Source: an uncultured Mycoplasmatota bacterium (GTDB lineage Bacteria; Bacillota_I; Bacilli_A; RF39; UBA660). From it: a stretch of 22,978 bases of DNA. Location: positions 1 to 22,978 of the forward strand of contig CAMMBO010000007.1 in the NCBI GenBank assembly GCA_946494435.1, given 5' to 3'. The translations under genes and the position numbers were made by a program. This document shows positions 13,876-21,835 of this stretch, one piece after another; position 1 is the stretch's first letter, and each line of letters begins with the position of its first letter. The notes below the pieces were generated by a model that saw only the letters and a list, made by a program, of their open reading frames with translations, did no database searches and was not told the DNA's origin.

Positions 13876-15912
13876 ATGAGAAAGAATAAAGAGAAAACTG
13901 AAGAAAAAAAAGATAAGAAAAAGAAAAAATGTAGATTATGGCTAGCGATACTCAGTATTCTTGTAATACTGACTAATATATTCGCTATTTATAATATCCT
14001 ATTATTAGGACCGGTTGAAGAAGTAATTAGATATATCGTTATAGGAGTATTTGTTGTCCTAGACTTAGTTATAATTTTCAAAGTCAGGTCTAAAAGACGA
14101 CACAAAGAAAAGAGGTCAAGGCTTCTTACCTTCTTTTTAATACTCTATTTACTTATAAACTGTGCAATTAGTGGCTTAATAATGTATGCTTATGGAACTT
14201 TATCTAGTATTAATAGAGAGACAGTTACTTATTCTAGTAGCCTAATAGTTGCAAGTAGTAGTGAAATAGAAAATGTAAAGGACTTAAAAGATAACACAAT
14301 TGGAATACTTTCTGATAAAACATCACCAGAAGGAAATATTATTCCTAATGAAGTTATTAAAGAAAATAATCTAAAAGATGACAATGAAATAGTAAAATAT
14401 GATGATTACTTTACAGCCATGGCTGATTTATATGCTGGTGAAGTAGATTCAATCTTTGTTCCAACTGATTATCCATCTATGTTTACAAGTATGGAAACAT
14501 ATGAGAACATTAAAGATGATACAAGAATAATCTTAACGCAAGAGAAAAAGATGAAAAAAGCAAGTACTAGTAACAGAAGTTCATCTAAAGGTAAATCTGT
14601 AACAGAACCATTTACAATTCTTCTAATGGGAGTTGACTCTGCCGAAGAAGGTTTATCTAAAAACACTGTTGCCAATGGTGATAGTTTAATACTAGTTACA
14701 TTTAATCCTAATACTTTAAATGCAACTATGTTAAGCATTCCAAGAGATAGTTATGTTCCTATCGCTTGTTGGAGTGGTACTCCTGAAAATAAAATAACTC
14801 ATGCCGCTGCCTATGGAACTGACTGTATGATGGATACGATTGAAAATTATTTTGATGTTACAATTGATTATTATGCTAAGATTAATTTTAAAGGTTTAGT
14901 TAGTTTAGTTGATACTCTAGGAGGTATTACCGTTGATGTTCCTCAAGATTTATGTACAGATAACTCTAACCGTGAAGGACAAGTTTGTATAAATGCAGGA
15001 GTTCAAACATTAAATGGTGAACAAGCCCTAGTCCTTGCAAGAAACAGAAAACAACTTGCTGCAGGAGACTTAGATAGAGGATTAAATCAACAATTAGTAA
15101 TTCAAGGTATATTAAATAAAGTTAAAGATATGAAAAGTATTAATCAAGTTATGGATGTTTTAAATACTATTACTAATAATCTTGATACTAACTTTACAGA
15201 ACAACAAATTTTATCTTTCTATGACATTGCTAAAGATATAATGAGTAATGCCTTACAAAAAGATGATGCTGACCTTATTAACATTGAACAATTATATTTA
15301 GATGGTACTGGTCAAATGATTTATGATGAGAGAAGTAGAATGGTTTTATGGGATTATGTTCCAAATACTAAGAGTCGTGATGATATTATAAAGGCAATGA
15401 AAATAAATCTTGGTGAGAAAGAGCCTGACATGATTAAAGAGTTCTCCTTCTCTATCAATGATGAAGATTATGAGAAAACTGTAACAGGAACTGGTCCTTA
15501 CAAAACAGCTTTTACTTATGATTTATTACCTGATTTTACAGGAGATAGTGAAAGCGCGGCAAGAAGTTATGCCAATGCTCATGGTATAAATGTTACATTT
15601 AAAGGAACTGGTGGCTATGTAGTAGCACAAAGCTATCCTGCTAATAAAAGAATAGATTTAATAAGTGGTAGTGTTGTGTTAACATTATCTGGAGGAAGCA
15701 GTTCTAGTGAAGCTGAAAACAATAATAGTAGTAGCAATAACACTACAACTACTAAACCGACATCACCAAGTACTGAACCTGAAGAAGATGATACTGATGA
15801 TATAAAAACAGACCAAGAAGAAACACCACCTGCTCCACCAGAAGATAATGATAAAGATGATGAAATCATTGATGATATCACACAAACCATTCCAGGAGTT
15901 CCTACACCATAG
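13876..15912 (+). CDS. LytR-CpsA-Psr (LCP) protein with extra solute-binding-like and PASTA-like segments
   Basis: LCP enzymes transfer lipid-linked polymers such as teichoic acids or capsule onto peptidoglycan at the outer membrane face. A Lys-rich start is followed by three membrane segments (about 21-45, 50-68, 83-107). Residues about 118-225 look like half of a periplasmic solute-binding fold (SSSLIVASSSEIENVKDLKD, NTIGILSDKTS, ALYAGEVDS-like DLYAGEVDSIFVP). The LCP domain runs from about 246 to 460: ILLMGVDS, MLSIPRDSYV with Arg290, NKITHAAAYG, LVLARNRK and DLDRGLNQQ, which hold the conserved Arg and Asp residues. A PASTA-like segment (about 549-606) and a Pro/Asp/Glu-rich tail end the protein. 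At 678 residues it is much longer than the usual 300-400. Divergence from the wall-hydrolase operon suggests joint action on the envelope. Confidence 0.9.
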   Translation: MRKNKEKTEEKKDKKKKKCRLWLAILSILVILTNIFAIYNILLLGPVEEVIRYIVIGVFVVLDLVIIFKVRSKRRHKEKRSRLLTFFLILYLLINCAISGLIMYAYGTLSSINRETVTYSSSLIVASSSEIENVKDLKDNTIGILSDKTSPEGNIIPNEVIKENNLKDDNEIVKYDDYFTAMADLYAGEVDSIFVPTDYPSMFTSMETYENIKDDTRIILTQEKKMKKASTSNRSSSKGKSVTEPFTILLMGVDSAEEGLSKNTVANGDSLILVTFNPNTLNATMLSIPRDSYVPIACWSGTPENKITHAAAYGTDCMMDTIENYFDVTIDYYAKINFKGLVSLVDTLGGITVDVPQDLCTDNSNREGQVCINAGVQTLNGEQALVLARNRKQLAAGDLDRGLNQQLVIQGILNKVKDMKSINQVMDVLNTITNNLDTNFTEQQILSFYDIAKDIMSNALQKDDADLINIEQLYLDGTGQMIYDERSRMVLWDYVPNTKSRDDIIKAMKINLGEKEPDMIKEFSFSINDEDYEKTVTGTGPYKTAFTYDLLPDFTGDSESAARSYANAHGINVTFKGTGGYVVAQSYPANKRIDLISGSVVLTLSGGSSSSEAENNNSSSNNTTTTKPTSPSTEPEEDDTDDIKTDQEETPPAPPEDNDKDDEIIDDITQTIPGVPTP

Positions 15913-15916
15913 AATA

Positions 15917-15945
15917 AAGAGATAAGCAAAATAACTTATCTCTTT
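15917..15945 (+). terminator. Terminator of the LCP gene, probably bidirectional
   Basis: AAGAGATAAG and CTTATCTCTT pair perfectly (10 bp) around an 8-nt loop, followed by a T-rich run. It also lies immediately before the stop codon end of the converging DUF4143 gene. Confidence 0.8.
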
Positions 15946-15947
15946 TC

Positions 15948-16856
15948 TTATGGCTTTAAAGCTGTTATTGGTACTACATAAATAGAAGTATCAGGGTCTT
16001 TATAAGCAGCTTCTAAAACACCAACTATAACACACATAAATTTAGGTTTTTTTACCATATTATTATAAAATTCTTTTAAATTTTTAATAGCATCATCAAC
16101 TTCATTATAACCTAGTTTTATTTCAACGGCAGCATATTCTCCATCCTCGAACTCTAATATTGTATCTACTTCTAAACCACTAACATTATCTCTGAAATGA
16201 TATATTTTTCCATCTAAGTAATCCATATAAATTCTTAAATCTCTTTCAACGAGAGCTTCAAAAAGAAAGCCAAATGTATTTAAATCACCTATTAATTTAT
16301 CAACATTAAGATTTAAAAGAGAACAAGCAAGAGAGGGATCAACAAAATGTCTTTTCACTGATTTACATACTCTTTCTGGAGAACGATAATTAGAACTATA
16401 TGGCTCTTGATTTTCTATTAAATGCATTCTTTCAAGAAAATCTAAATAATCTAAAAGTGTAGTTCTACTAGATAAAATATTACTTTTGCTTTCATATTCT
16501 TTAATATCTCTTATAAGTGCTTTATTACTTACTATTCTAGATTCATTTCTTGCTAAAGTCCTTAATAACATCTTCATTTTATTCTTATCCCTAGACTTTT
16601 CTCCATCTAACTCTATATTTAAAATTGAATTAATATATTTCTTTAATATTAATGAATAATTTTCTTTCTTTGCTTTTAAACTTTCTTTCCATCCTCCCCT
16701 TATCAAGAGAGTAGCAAGTTCTCTAATTTTTACTTCTCCAGTGTTCTTATTAATATTCTTATTCTCTAACATATCAGTTATAGAAACAGCCCCGCTTGAA
16801 TCACCTGATTCATAAAGACTCATTGTTTCCATGTAATATTTTTCTTTTAAGATCAT
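15948..16856 (-). CDS. DUF4143 protein lacking its N-terminal AAA ATPase domain
   Basis: The family is normally about 400 residues: an AAA_14 P-loop ATPase followed by a DUF4143 nuclease-like domain. This protein has 302. It goes almost straight from MILKEKYYMET to MSLYESGDSSGAVSI, the linker that usually comes after the ATPase. No Walker A or B motif is present. The rest is ordinary: helical domain with ILSSRTTLLDYLDFLERMHLIEN, RRHFVDPSLACSLL-like KRHFVDPSLACSLL, FGFLFEALVERDLRIYMD, then GLEVDTILEFEDGEYAAVEIKLG, the PD-(D/E)XK-like Asp...Glu-x-Lys core. AGGAGAAG lies 6 bases before the ATG. MILKEKYY resembles the start of full-length members, so an in-frame internal deletion is likely. The role of the family is unclear, possibly toxin-antitoxin-like or defensive. 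This copy may be inactive. Confidence 0.75.
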   Translation of the reverse strand: MILKEKYYMETMSLYESGDSSGAVSITDMLENKNINKNTGEVKIRELATLLIRGGWKESLKAKKENYSLILKKYINSILNIELDGEKSRDKNKMKMLLRTLARNESRIVSNKALIRDIKEYESKSNILSSRTTLLDYLDFLERMHLIENQEPYSSNYRSPERVCKSVKRHFVDPSLACSLLNLNVDKLIGDLNTFGFLFEALVERDLRIYMDYLDGKIYHFRDNVSGLEVDTILEFEDGEYAAVEIKLGYNEVDDAIKNLKEFYNNMVKKPKFMCVIVGVLEAAYKDPDTSIYVVPITALKP

Positions 16857-16911
16857 AGTTTACTTCTCCTGTTATTAACTTATTATATTTTTATTATTTA
16901 TTAAATCAAAT

Positions 16912-16990
16912 GAACACTTTTTAAGACTTTTGATGGACACTTTTTAAGAATTTCATTCGGTGAGATTTTGTATTTTCATTCGGTGACTTT
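16912..16990. repeat. Degenerate 23-bp tandem repeats upstream of the DUF4143 gene
   Basis: Four units start at 16912, 16935, 16958 and 16981. Units 1 and 2 share G(A/G)ACACTTTTTAAGA, units 3 and 4 share CGGTGA followed by T-rich DNA, and units 2 and 3 share TTTCATT at the end. The last unit runs into the stop of the protease gene. The period is about two helical turns. Confidence 0.6.
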
Positions 16991-18013
16991 TTATTTTTTT
17001 AAACTATCTAAATACTCTACCGCTTCATCAAAAGTTCCTATCGCCTTAATTTCAATATCATAATCATGTTCTTCTTTCTCTTTTAAAGCTTCTTTATAAT
17101 TATCACCTTTAGGCACCAAAAACAAGTCAGCTTTAGCTTTTACCGCTCCATTTAACTTATATTTAACACCACCAATCTCCCCAACAGTACCATCACTACT
17201 AATAGTACCTGTTCCAACTATCTTTAAATCATTAGTTAAGTCCCCTTTAGTTAATTTATCATATATTGCAAGAGTTAACATCAAGCCTCCACTAGGACCA
17301 CCTTCACTATCTTTAAAATTAAGTTCTACTTTAGGATTAGTATCATATTCATAAATTGTACTAACAGAAACACCTGTTACTTTATAATCGTCTCCTTCTT
17401 TAATAGTCGCTGTTACATCTTTTTCTTTATCATCTCTTTTAACTGTTACCTTAATCTTCTCTCCTACTTCATGATTCTGTATCTCATTAGTGTAATCTTC
17501 TACATTTTCTATTTCCTTACCATTTACTTTTAGAAGTTCATCTCCTACTCTTAGACCATCTTCTTCTTTGTCTTCCACATAAATAATATAAAAGTGTTTA
17601 TTCTTTATCCTAACCTCTTTTCCTGCTTTCTGATATGCTAACATAATAGCAGTTTGATTAGCATTTTCTAAGTATATTTTATTTCTAAACATAATATCTT
17701 CACTAGTCTCATCTTCATTTAACTCTACATCTTCCTGTTTTTCTATATCATAGCCAGGAATAATATTACCTAAGATGAATGATGCCACATTACCTTCTAA
17801 TTCTTTTACATAAGCAAAGTTAAGAGAACCTTTACTCTTATCTTTATCCCCATCTATTACTACTCTATCATCAATATTAATAGTACCTCCCCCAGCATAT
17901 ATATAATAAGGCAAAGGAAAAGTAAAAACAAAGTAACATATCACTAGAAATATAATAGTTTTATAGTAATCTTTCATAAATTTTTTTAATCTTAAATAAA
18001 CTTTATTAAGCAT
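16991..18013 (-). CDS. YlbL-like membrane protease with PDZ and Lon proteolytic domains
   Basis: The order is one N-terminal membrane segment (about 18-40, TIIFLVICYFVFTFPLPYYIY), an external region, a PDZ domain at about 145-200 (DGLRVGDELLKVNGKEIENVEDY) and a Lon-type protease domain at about 225-335. The catalytic Ser241 lies in EGGPSGGLM and the partner Lys286 in IGGVKYKLNGAVKA, 45 residues apart, close to the spacing in Lon. The domain faces outward, so it is a surface serine/lysine protease without ATPase. In Bacillus YlbL is linked to cell-division control after DNA damage by degrading a checkpoint inhibitor. Whether that holds here is inference. The ATG follows AAAGGA at 9 bases. Length (340) is normal. 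It is divergent from the YlbJ-like gene, and ylbJ and ylbL are also near neighbours in Bacillus. Confidence 0.9.
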   Translation of the reverse strand: MLNKVYLRLKKFMKDYYKTIIFLVICYFVFTFPLPYYIYAGGGTINIDDRVVIDGDKDKSKGSLNFAYVKELEGNVASFILGNIIPGYDIEKQEDVELNEDETSEDIMFRNKIYLENANQTAIMLAYQKAGKEVRIKNKHFYIIYVEDKEEDGLRVGDELLKVNGKEIENVEDYTNEIQNHEVGEKIKVTVKRDDKEKDVTATIKEGDDYKVTGVSVSTIYEYDTNPKVELNFKDSEGGPSGGLMLTLAIYDKLTKGDLTNDLKIVGTGTISSDGTVGEIGGVKYKLNGAVKAKADLFLVPKGDNYKEALKEKEEHDYDIEIKAIGTFDEAVEYLDSLKK

Positions 18014-18058
18014 ATCATCATTCCTTTACTATTAAATTATATCAAAGAAGGTAATATT

Positions 18059-18970
18059 ATGAAAAGAAAATATCAAGAATTATTAGCAGTACTTATTATA
18101 TTATTTCTCTACTTAGGTATTTTTATTAACCCTTCCCTAATTATAGAAAGTGGTATTAGTAGTATTAATATCTTTAAAACAAAACTCTTCCCTTCTATAT
18201 TCCCCTTCTTTGTCCTTGCATCACTTCTTTTAGAACTAGGACTTGCTACTAAAATAAGTATAAAATTAAATCCCCTAATAAGAAAGATATTTCATGTTGA
18301 AGGTAATAGTTCTTTTATTATTTTAGTTAGTCTTATATCAGGCTTTCCTAGTGGTTCTAAATATGTAGTAGAAAGTTATAAAGATAAAACTATAGATAAA
18401 AATACTGCTAATTACCTCTTAACTTTTACTCACTTTGCCAATCCTCTTTTTGTTCTAGGAACCTGTGGGCTTATCTTAAATAGTCTATCTCTTGCCTATA
18501 AAATATTAATAATCCAAATACTATCTAATCTAATACTTGGTATTATCCTAAGGCCTAAAGAAATTATCCCATCTAAAATAACTAATAATCATCAAAATAA
18601 ATCTTTCTTAGAAGCACTTCCTAAAGCGATAAATGATGCGATTAAAGTCCTTTTATTTATGCTAGGAAGTATTACTTTCTTTATGTTCTTTAGTAAATTA
18701 CTCACAACTACTCTTTCTCTAAATCCTTTTTTTAATACATTAATTACAGGTCTTCTTGATATGACTAGTGGTATTAGTCTAGTAAATACAATTGATACAA
18801 CTAATTACATAAAAGGATTACTTGTCCTAACCTTTATTACCTTTGGTAGTTTTTCAGTTCATCTACAAGTCCTAAACAATATAAAAGAAGAAGATATTGA
18901 ATATAAATACTTCTTCATAGGTAGAATTATAGAAACATCTATCGCTTTAGTTCTTTACATTTTATTCTAA
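18059..18970 (+). CDS. YlbJ-like sporulation integral membrane protein
   Basis: The 303-residue product is highly hydrophobic with about seven to eight membrane segments. Recognisable family stretches include TKLFPSIFPFFVLASLLLELG near residue 40, SFIILVSLISGFPSGSKYV near 80, and THFANPLFVLGTCG near 123. These match the gate-like transporter (nucleoside-recognition) core of YlbJ, which in Bacillus is needed for spore cortex formation. It is shorter than the roughly 400 residues of Bacillus YlbJ. AGAAGG precedes the ATG. Its stop overlaps by 4 bp the stop of the converging prepilin gene. The presence of this gene suggests, but does not prove, a spore-forming lineage. Confidence 0.85.
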   Translation: MKRKYQELLAVLIILFLYLGIFINPSLIIESGISSINIFKTKLFPSIFPFFVLASLLLELGLATKISIKLNPLIRKIFHVEGNSSFIILVSLISGFPSGSKYVVESYKDKTIDKNTANYLLTFTHFANPLFVLGTCGLILNSLSLAYKILIIQILSNLILGIILRPKEIIPSKITNNHQNKSFLEALPKAINDAIKVLLFMLGSITFFMFFSKLLTTTLSLNPFFNTLITGLLDMTSGISLVNTIDTTNYIKGLLVLTFITFGSFSVHLQVLNNIKEEDIEYKYFFIGRIIETSIALVLYILF

Positions 18971-19473
18971 TAAACATAATTAACTGGACAGTTTATCATA
19001 AAAGAATATGTCTCATCTTTAAAGTTTGGATGAGTTAAAATTATTGTTATCTTTAAATATCCATTAGTAGCAGGAAAATACTCAATTTTAGAATCAGGAC
19101 TTATCATTAAATCAGCTATTTGCGGTATTTCATAATCTATGATATCAGAATCTCTACCATATCTAATAACATAATTATCAGGATCAATTGTAAGTGTTGT
19201 AGTGTAAGACTCTGGATTATCAAAAACAAGAACAGCACTATGTCCATCACTGCTTATATTAGTAACATCAGAAAGATGTCCCATAATTAAATCAGATTGA
19301 ATAACTTGTTGTAAATTATTACTAAAAGCTATTACTTCATTATTTATCTCTTCTATTTGTTCTCTATTTCGATAATTTAATATTAAATTATACATACTAA
19401 CAACTATTGTTGATATAATTATAAAACAAACCAACAACTCTACAGAAGTTATACCTTTTTTATTAAGATTCAT
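18967..19473 (-). CDS. Type IV prepilin-like protein (pseudopilin), second gene
   Basis: The N-terminus MNLNKKGITSVELLVCFIIISTIVVSMYNLIL is a class III signal: a short basic leader, prepilin peptidase cleavage after Gly7, and the essential Glu at position +5, followed by the hydrophobic assembly helix. The remaining 135 residues are a hydrophilic, beta-rich head (SDGHSAVLVFDNPESYTTTLTI) with one Cys near the C-terminus. It lies 10 bp after the other prepilin gene, with GGTGATT before the ATG, so the two form an operon. Its role is likely a minor pilin or pseudopilin in a type IV filament or competence-like machine driven by the divergent ATPase. No prepilin peptidase or PilC/GspF gene is in the window. 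Confidence 0.85.
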   Translation of the reverse strand: MNLNKKGITSVELLVCFIIISTIVVSMYNLILNYRNREQIEEINNEVIAFSNNLQQVIQSDLIMGHLSDVTNISSDGHSAVLVFDNPESYTTTLTIDPDNYVIRYGRDSDIIDYEIPQIADLMISPDSKIEYFPATNGYLKITIILTHPNFKDETYSFMINCPVNYVY

Positions 19474-19483
19474 AAATAATCAC

Positions 19484-20029
19484 CTATCCTTTAAATACTT
19501 CAATAGTTCCATATTTATAAGTATTATTAGAAACATATTCAACTATTACCCTATAATATCCAGTAGCAGGTGTTTTACTAGTATTCTTACTATAAGTTGG
19601 TAAATAAGAAATATACTCTTTAAAGCTTCTTGTAAAAGGAGCATTATCTTGCTTTACATAATTTTTAAAAATCAAAGTAGAATAAGGTGTTAAATAAATT
19701 TTAGAAACATTATTAATTGTTTTAAAAGCTAAACAAGAATTAACTCCATCAGAGATAGTATATAAAGAGCAATTACTAATATCAAGATAACCTGTAGTAC
19801 TAGCAGTTACATAACTAGAATCTTCTAAACCTTTTAAAGCTATCATTCGAGCCCAATGAGCGATATATATAGACTCTACTGTATCATAATCTCTATATCG
19901 TTCATACTCACCAATAAGAGGAAAAATATTAGTGTAAAGTAAAGAGAAAATTCCCATAATAAAAACACCTACAATTAATGTCTCAACTAAAATAAATCCT
20001 TTTTTATTTAATATTTTTTTCTTATTCAT
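19484..20029 (-). CDS. Type IV prepilin-like protein (pseudopilin), first gene
   Basis: MNKKKILNKKGFILVETLIVGVFIMGIFSLLYTN has a basic leader, Gly before the cleavage site, Glu at +5 of the mature chain and a hydrophobic helix. The 181-residue product has a beta-rich head with two Cys residues (ISNCSLYTISDGVNSCLAF) that probably form a disulfide. A GGAG ribosome binding site lies 9 bases before the ATG. It is the first gene of a two-gene minus-strand unit and is divergent from the pilus ATPase gene, 87 bp away. A possible TATAAT box for this direction lies near 20074-20079 without a clear -35. Confidence 0.85.
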   Translation of the reverse strand: MNKKKILNKKGFILVETLIVGVFIMGIFSLLYTNIFPLIGEYERYRDYDTVESIYIAHWARMIALKGLEDSSYVTASTTGYLDISNCSLYTISDGVNSCLAFKTINNVSKIYLTPYSTLIFKNYVKQDNAPFTRSFKEYISYLPTYSKNTSKTPATGYYRVIVEYVSNNTYKYGTIEVFKG

Positions 20030-20045
20030 TTTATTAAGCTCCCTC

Positions 20046-20074
20046 TTGTAATTAAGTTATTCTTAATATATAAT
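20046..20074 (+). promoter_or_regulatory. Promoter of the pilus ATPase gene
   Basis: TTGTAA (20046-20051), a 17-bp spacer and a perfect TATAAT (20069-20074). The start would lie near 20081, giving a leader of about 36 nt with AAAGGGG. Confidence 0.65.
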
Positions 20075-20116
20075 TATTATAGTAAAATAAAAGGATAAAG
20101 TAAAGGGGTTGATACT

Positions 20117-21463
20117 TTGGTAACTTATGATATGACTAAAACACCAATAGTTAATGTCGTTGATGATATTATAGCTCATGCTGCTAGTGTAGGAGCTAGT
20201 GATATTCATTTTGATCCAAGAGAAGATTATTTAATGGTTAGAATTAGAATCGATGGTGATTTGCAAGACTACACAAAAATACCTAAAATATATGAAAGAA
20301 ATTTAATAACAAGAATTAAACTTATAGCCAATATGAATATAACTGAAAGTAGATTACCACAGGATGGATCTATTAAGGGTACTATTAAAGGAATTAATTT
20401 AGAAACTCGTGTATCTACCCTCCCTACTAATGAAGGAGAAAAGTGTGTTATTCGTATTCTTGATTATTCAAGAAGCTTAGAAGGAATAGAATCTCTTGGT
20501 TTTAATGAAGACAATTTTAATAAATTACAAAAAATGATAGCCGAACCCAATGGCATTATTTTAATAACAGGTGCTACCGGTAGTGGTAAAAGTACAACTG
20601 TATACTCTATTTTACAAGTTTTAAACAAAAAAGAAACTAACATTATAACAGTAGAAGATCCAATAGAAATGAATATTGAGGGATTAAATCAAGTTCAAGT
20701 AAATAGTGAAATAGGTCTTGATTTTGCTACTGTATTAAGATCTATTTTAAGACAAGATCCTAATATTATATTAATTGGAGAAATTCGTGACAGTGAAACT
20801 GCAAAAATTGCCGTAAGAGCATCTATTACAGGACATTTGGTATTATCTACAATCCATACTAATAACTCTTTAAGTACTATTGAAAGATTGCTTGATATGA
20901 ATGTAGAAAGATATTTATTATCTAGTGCCCTATCAGGTATAATTTCTCAAAAGCTTGCCAAAATGATATGTCCCCATTGTAGAATAAAAGAGAAAACTAC
21001 TCCTTATCAAAAAAAAGTATTTAAAATGGCTTTAAATATGGATATAGAAGAAATCTATAATGCTAATCCAGAAGGATGCGATAAGTGTAACAAAGGTTAC
21101 CACGGACGTATCGCTATTCAAGAAGTATTAATGATTAACGATGAAATTAGAAATGCTTTAAATGAAGAAGGATTAGAAAAAGATGATTTAAATAAACTAG
21201 TATATACATCTGATGTTATTACAATGCTTCAAGATGGATTATTAAAAGTATTAAATGGTTCAACATCATTTGATGAAATATATAGGATTATTGATGTTGA
21301 TGATGATTTAGACGTTTACAGCAAAATTAGAGGTATAGAATATAAGGAAAATAATATAAATAATCAATTACATGATACAGATATTAAGGAAGATAAAAAT
21401 AATGCAACAACACCTAACATCATAACAATAGAAGAGAAACAAAAAGAGGAAGAAGTCTTATAA
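20117..21463 (+). CDS. PilB/GspE-type secretion ATPase, TTG start
   Basis: This cytoplasmic hexameric ATPase powers assembly of type IV pili, pseudopili or type II secretion. Walker A is GATGSGKST, the Asp box is VEDPIE, Walker B is IILIGEIRDSETA and the His box is TGHLVLSTIHTN. A zinc-binding tetra-Cys set follows (CPHC and CDKCNKGYHGRIAIQEVL). The protein begins directly with the N2-like region (DIIAHAASVGASDIHFDP) and lacks the extra N-terminal MshEN/N1 domain of longer members, as in competence ComGA. TTG at 20117 follows AAAGGGG at 8 bases. The first in-frame ATG (20132) is too far from it. The last 60 residues are a charged extension not needed for the fold. It is divergent from two prepilin genes, so together they form the core of one filament system. 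Confidence 0.92.
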   Translation: MVTYDMTKTPIVNVVDDIIAHAASVGASDIHFDPREDYLMVRIRIDGDLQDYTKIPKIYERNLITRIKLIANMNITESRLPQDGSIKGTIKGINLETRVSTLPTNEGEKCVIRILDYSRSLEGIESLGFNEDNFNKLQKMIAEPNGIILITGATGSGKSTTVYSILQVLNKKETNIITVEDPIEMNIEGLNQVQVNSEIGLDFATVLRSILRQDPNIILIGEIRDSETAKIAVRASITGHLVLSTIHTNNSLSTIERLLDMNVERYLLSSALSGIISQKLAKMICPHCRIKEKTTPYQKKVFKMALNMDIEEIYNANPEGCDKCNKGYHGRIAIQEVLMINDEIRNALNEEGLEKDDLNKLVYTSDVITMLQDGLLKVLNGSTSFDEIYRIIDVDDDLDVYSKIRGIEYKENNINNQLHDTDIKEDKNNATTPNIITIEEKQKEEEVL

Positions 21464-21478
21464 CTTCTTTCTCTTTTT
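21450..21478 (+). terminator. Terminator overlapping the ATPase stop codon
   Basis: AAGAAGT and ACTTCTT (7 bp) pair around a 6-nt loop that contains part of the stop region, followed by TCTCTTTTT. It lies between converging genes. Confidence 0.65.
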
Positions 21479-21481
21479 CCA

Positions 21482-21823
21482 TTAAAGCTTTTTAACATCC
21501 TTTTTTGTATTTAACTCTCTACTCCATCCCATTACTTTAACATAACTAATAGTACTAATTATTATCATACTAATGTTAAGAATAAGAATTAAGATTGCAA
21601 AGAGATTAAAGTTAGTAAGTCCATTAATAAGACTTTCTACTTCATTTTCTGTTACTGCATTACGACCTTCAAAATAAACTAAAGTGAGTATTAATGTAAT
21701 AAGAAAATAGATTGTAGAAAATATTCCTAACTTAATTTTTTTTAGTCTAAAAAACTTATATGCACAAACTACTTCAATAGCCATAAATAAGAATATAACT
21801 ACTAAAAATAAATAATTACCCAT
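21482..21823 (-). CDS. Small membrane protein with three membrane segments, unknown function
   Basis: The 113-residue product has hydrophobic segments at about 3-23 (YLFLVVIFLFMAIEVVCAY), 32-50 (LGIFSTIYFLITLILTLVYF) and 74-94 (LFAILILILNISMIIISTISYV), with short charged connections and a basic C-terminus (KKDVKKL). I do not recognise a family. It begins 12 bp after the lactate dehydrogenase-like gene, with an AGGAGGTATTAA-like site before the ATG, so the two are probably co-transcribed. The pairing gives no clear hint of function. Confidence 0.7.
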   Translation of the reverse strand: MGNYLFLVVIFLFMAIEVVCAYKFFRLKKIKLGIFSTIYFLITLILTLVYFEGRNAVTENEVESLINGLTNFNLFAILILILNISMIIISTISYVKVMGWSRELNTKKDVKKL

Positions 21824-21835
21824 AATTAATACCTC

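Noticed and set aside
14469..14738. Minus-strand ORF of 89 codons within the LCP gene.
   Set aside because: It is antisense to conserved LCP motifs. The same holds for the minus-strand ORF at 15633-15929, which mirrors the low-complexity tail.
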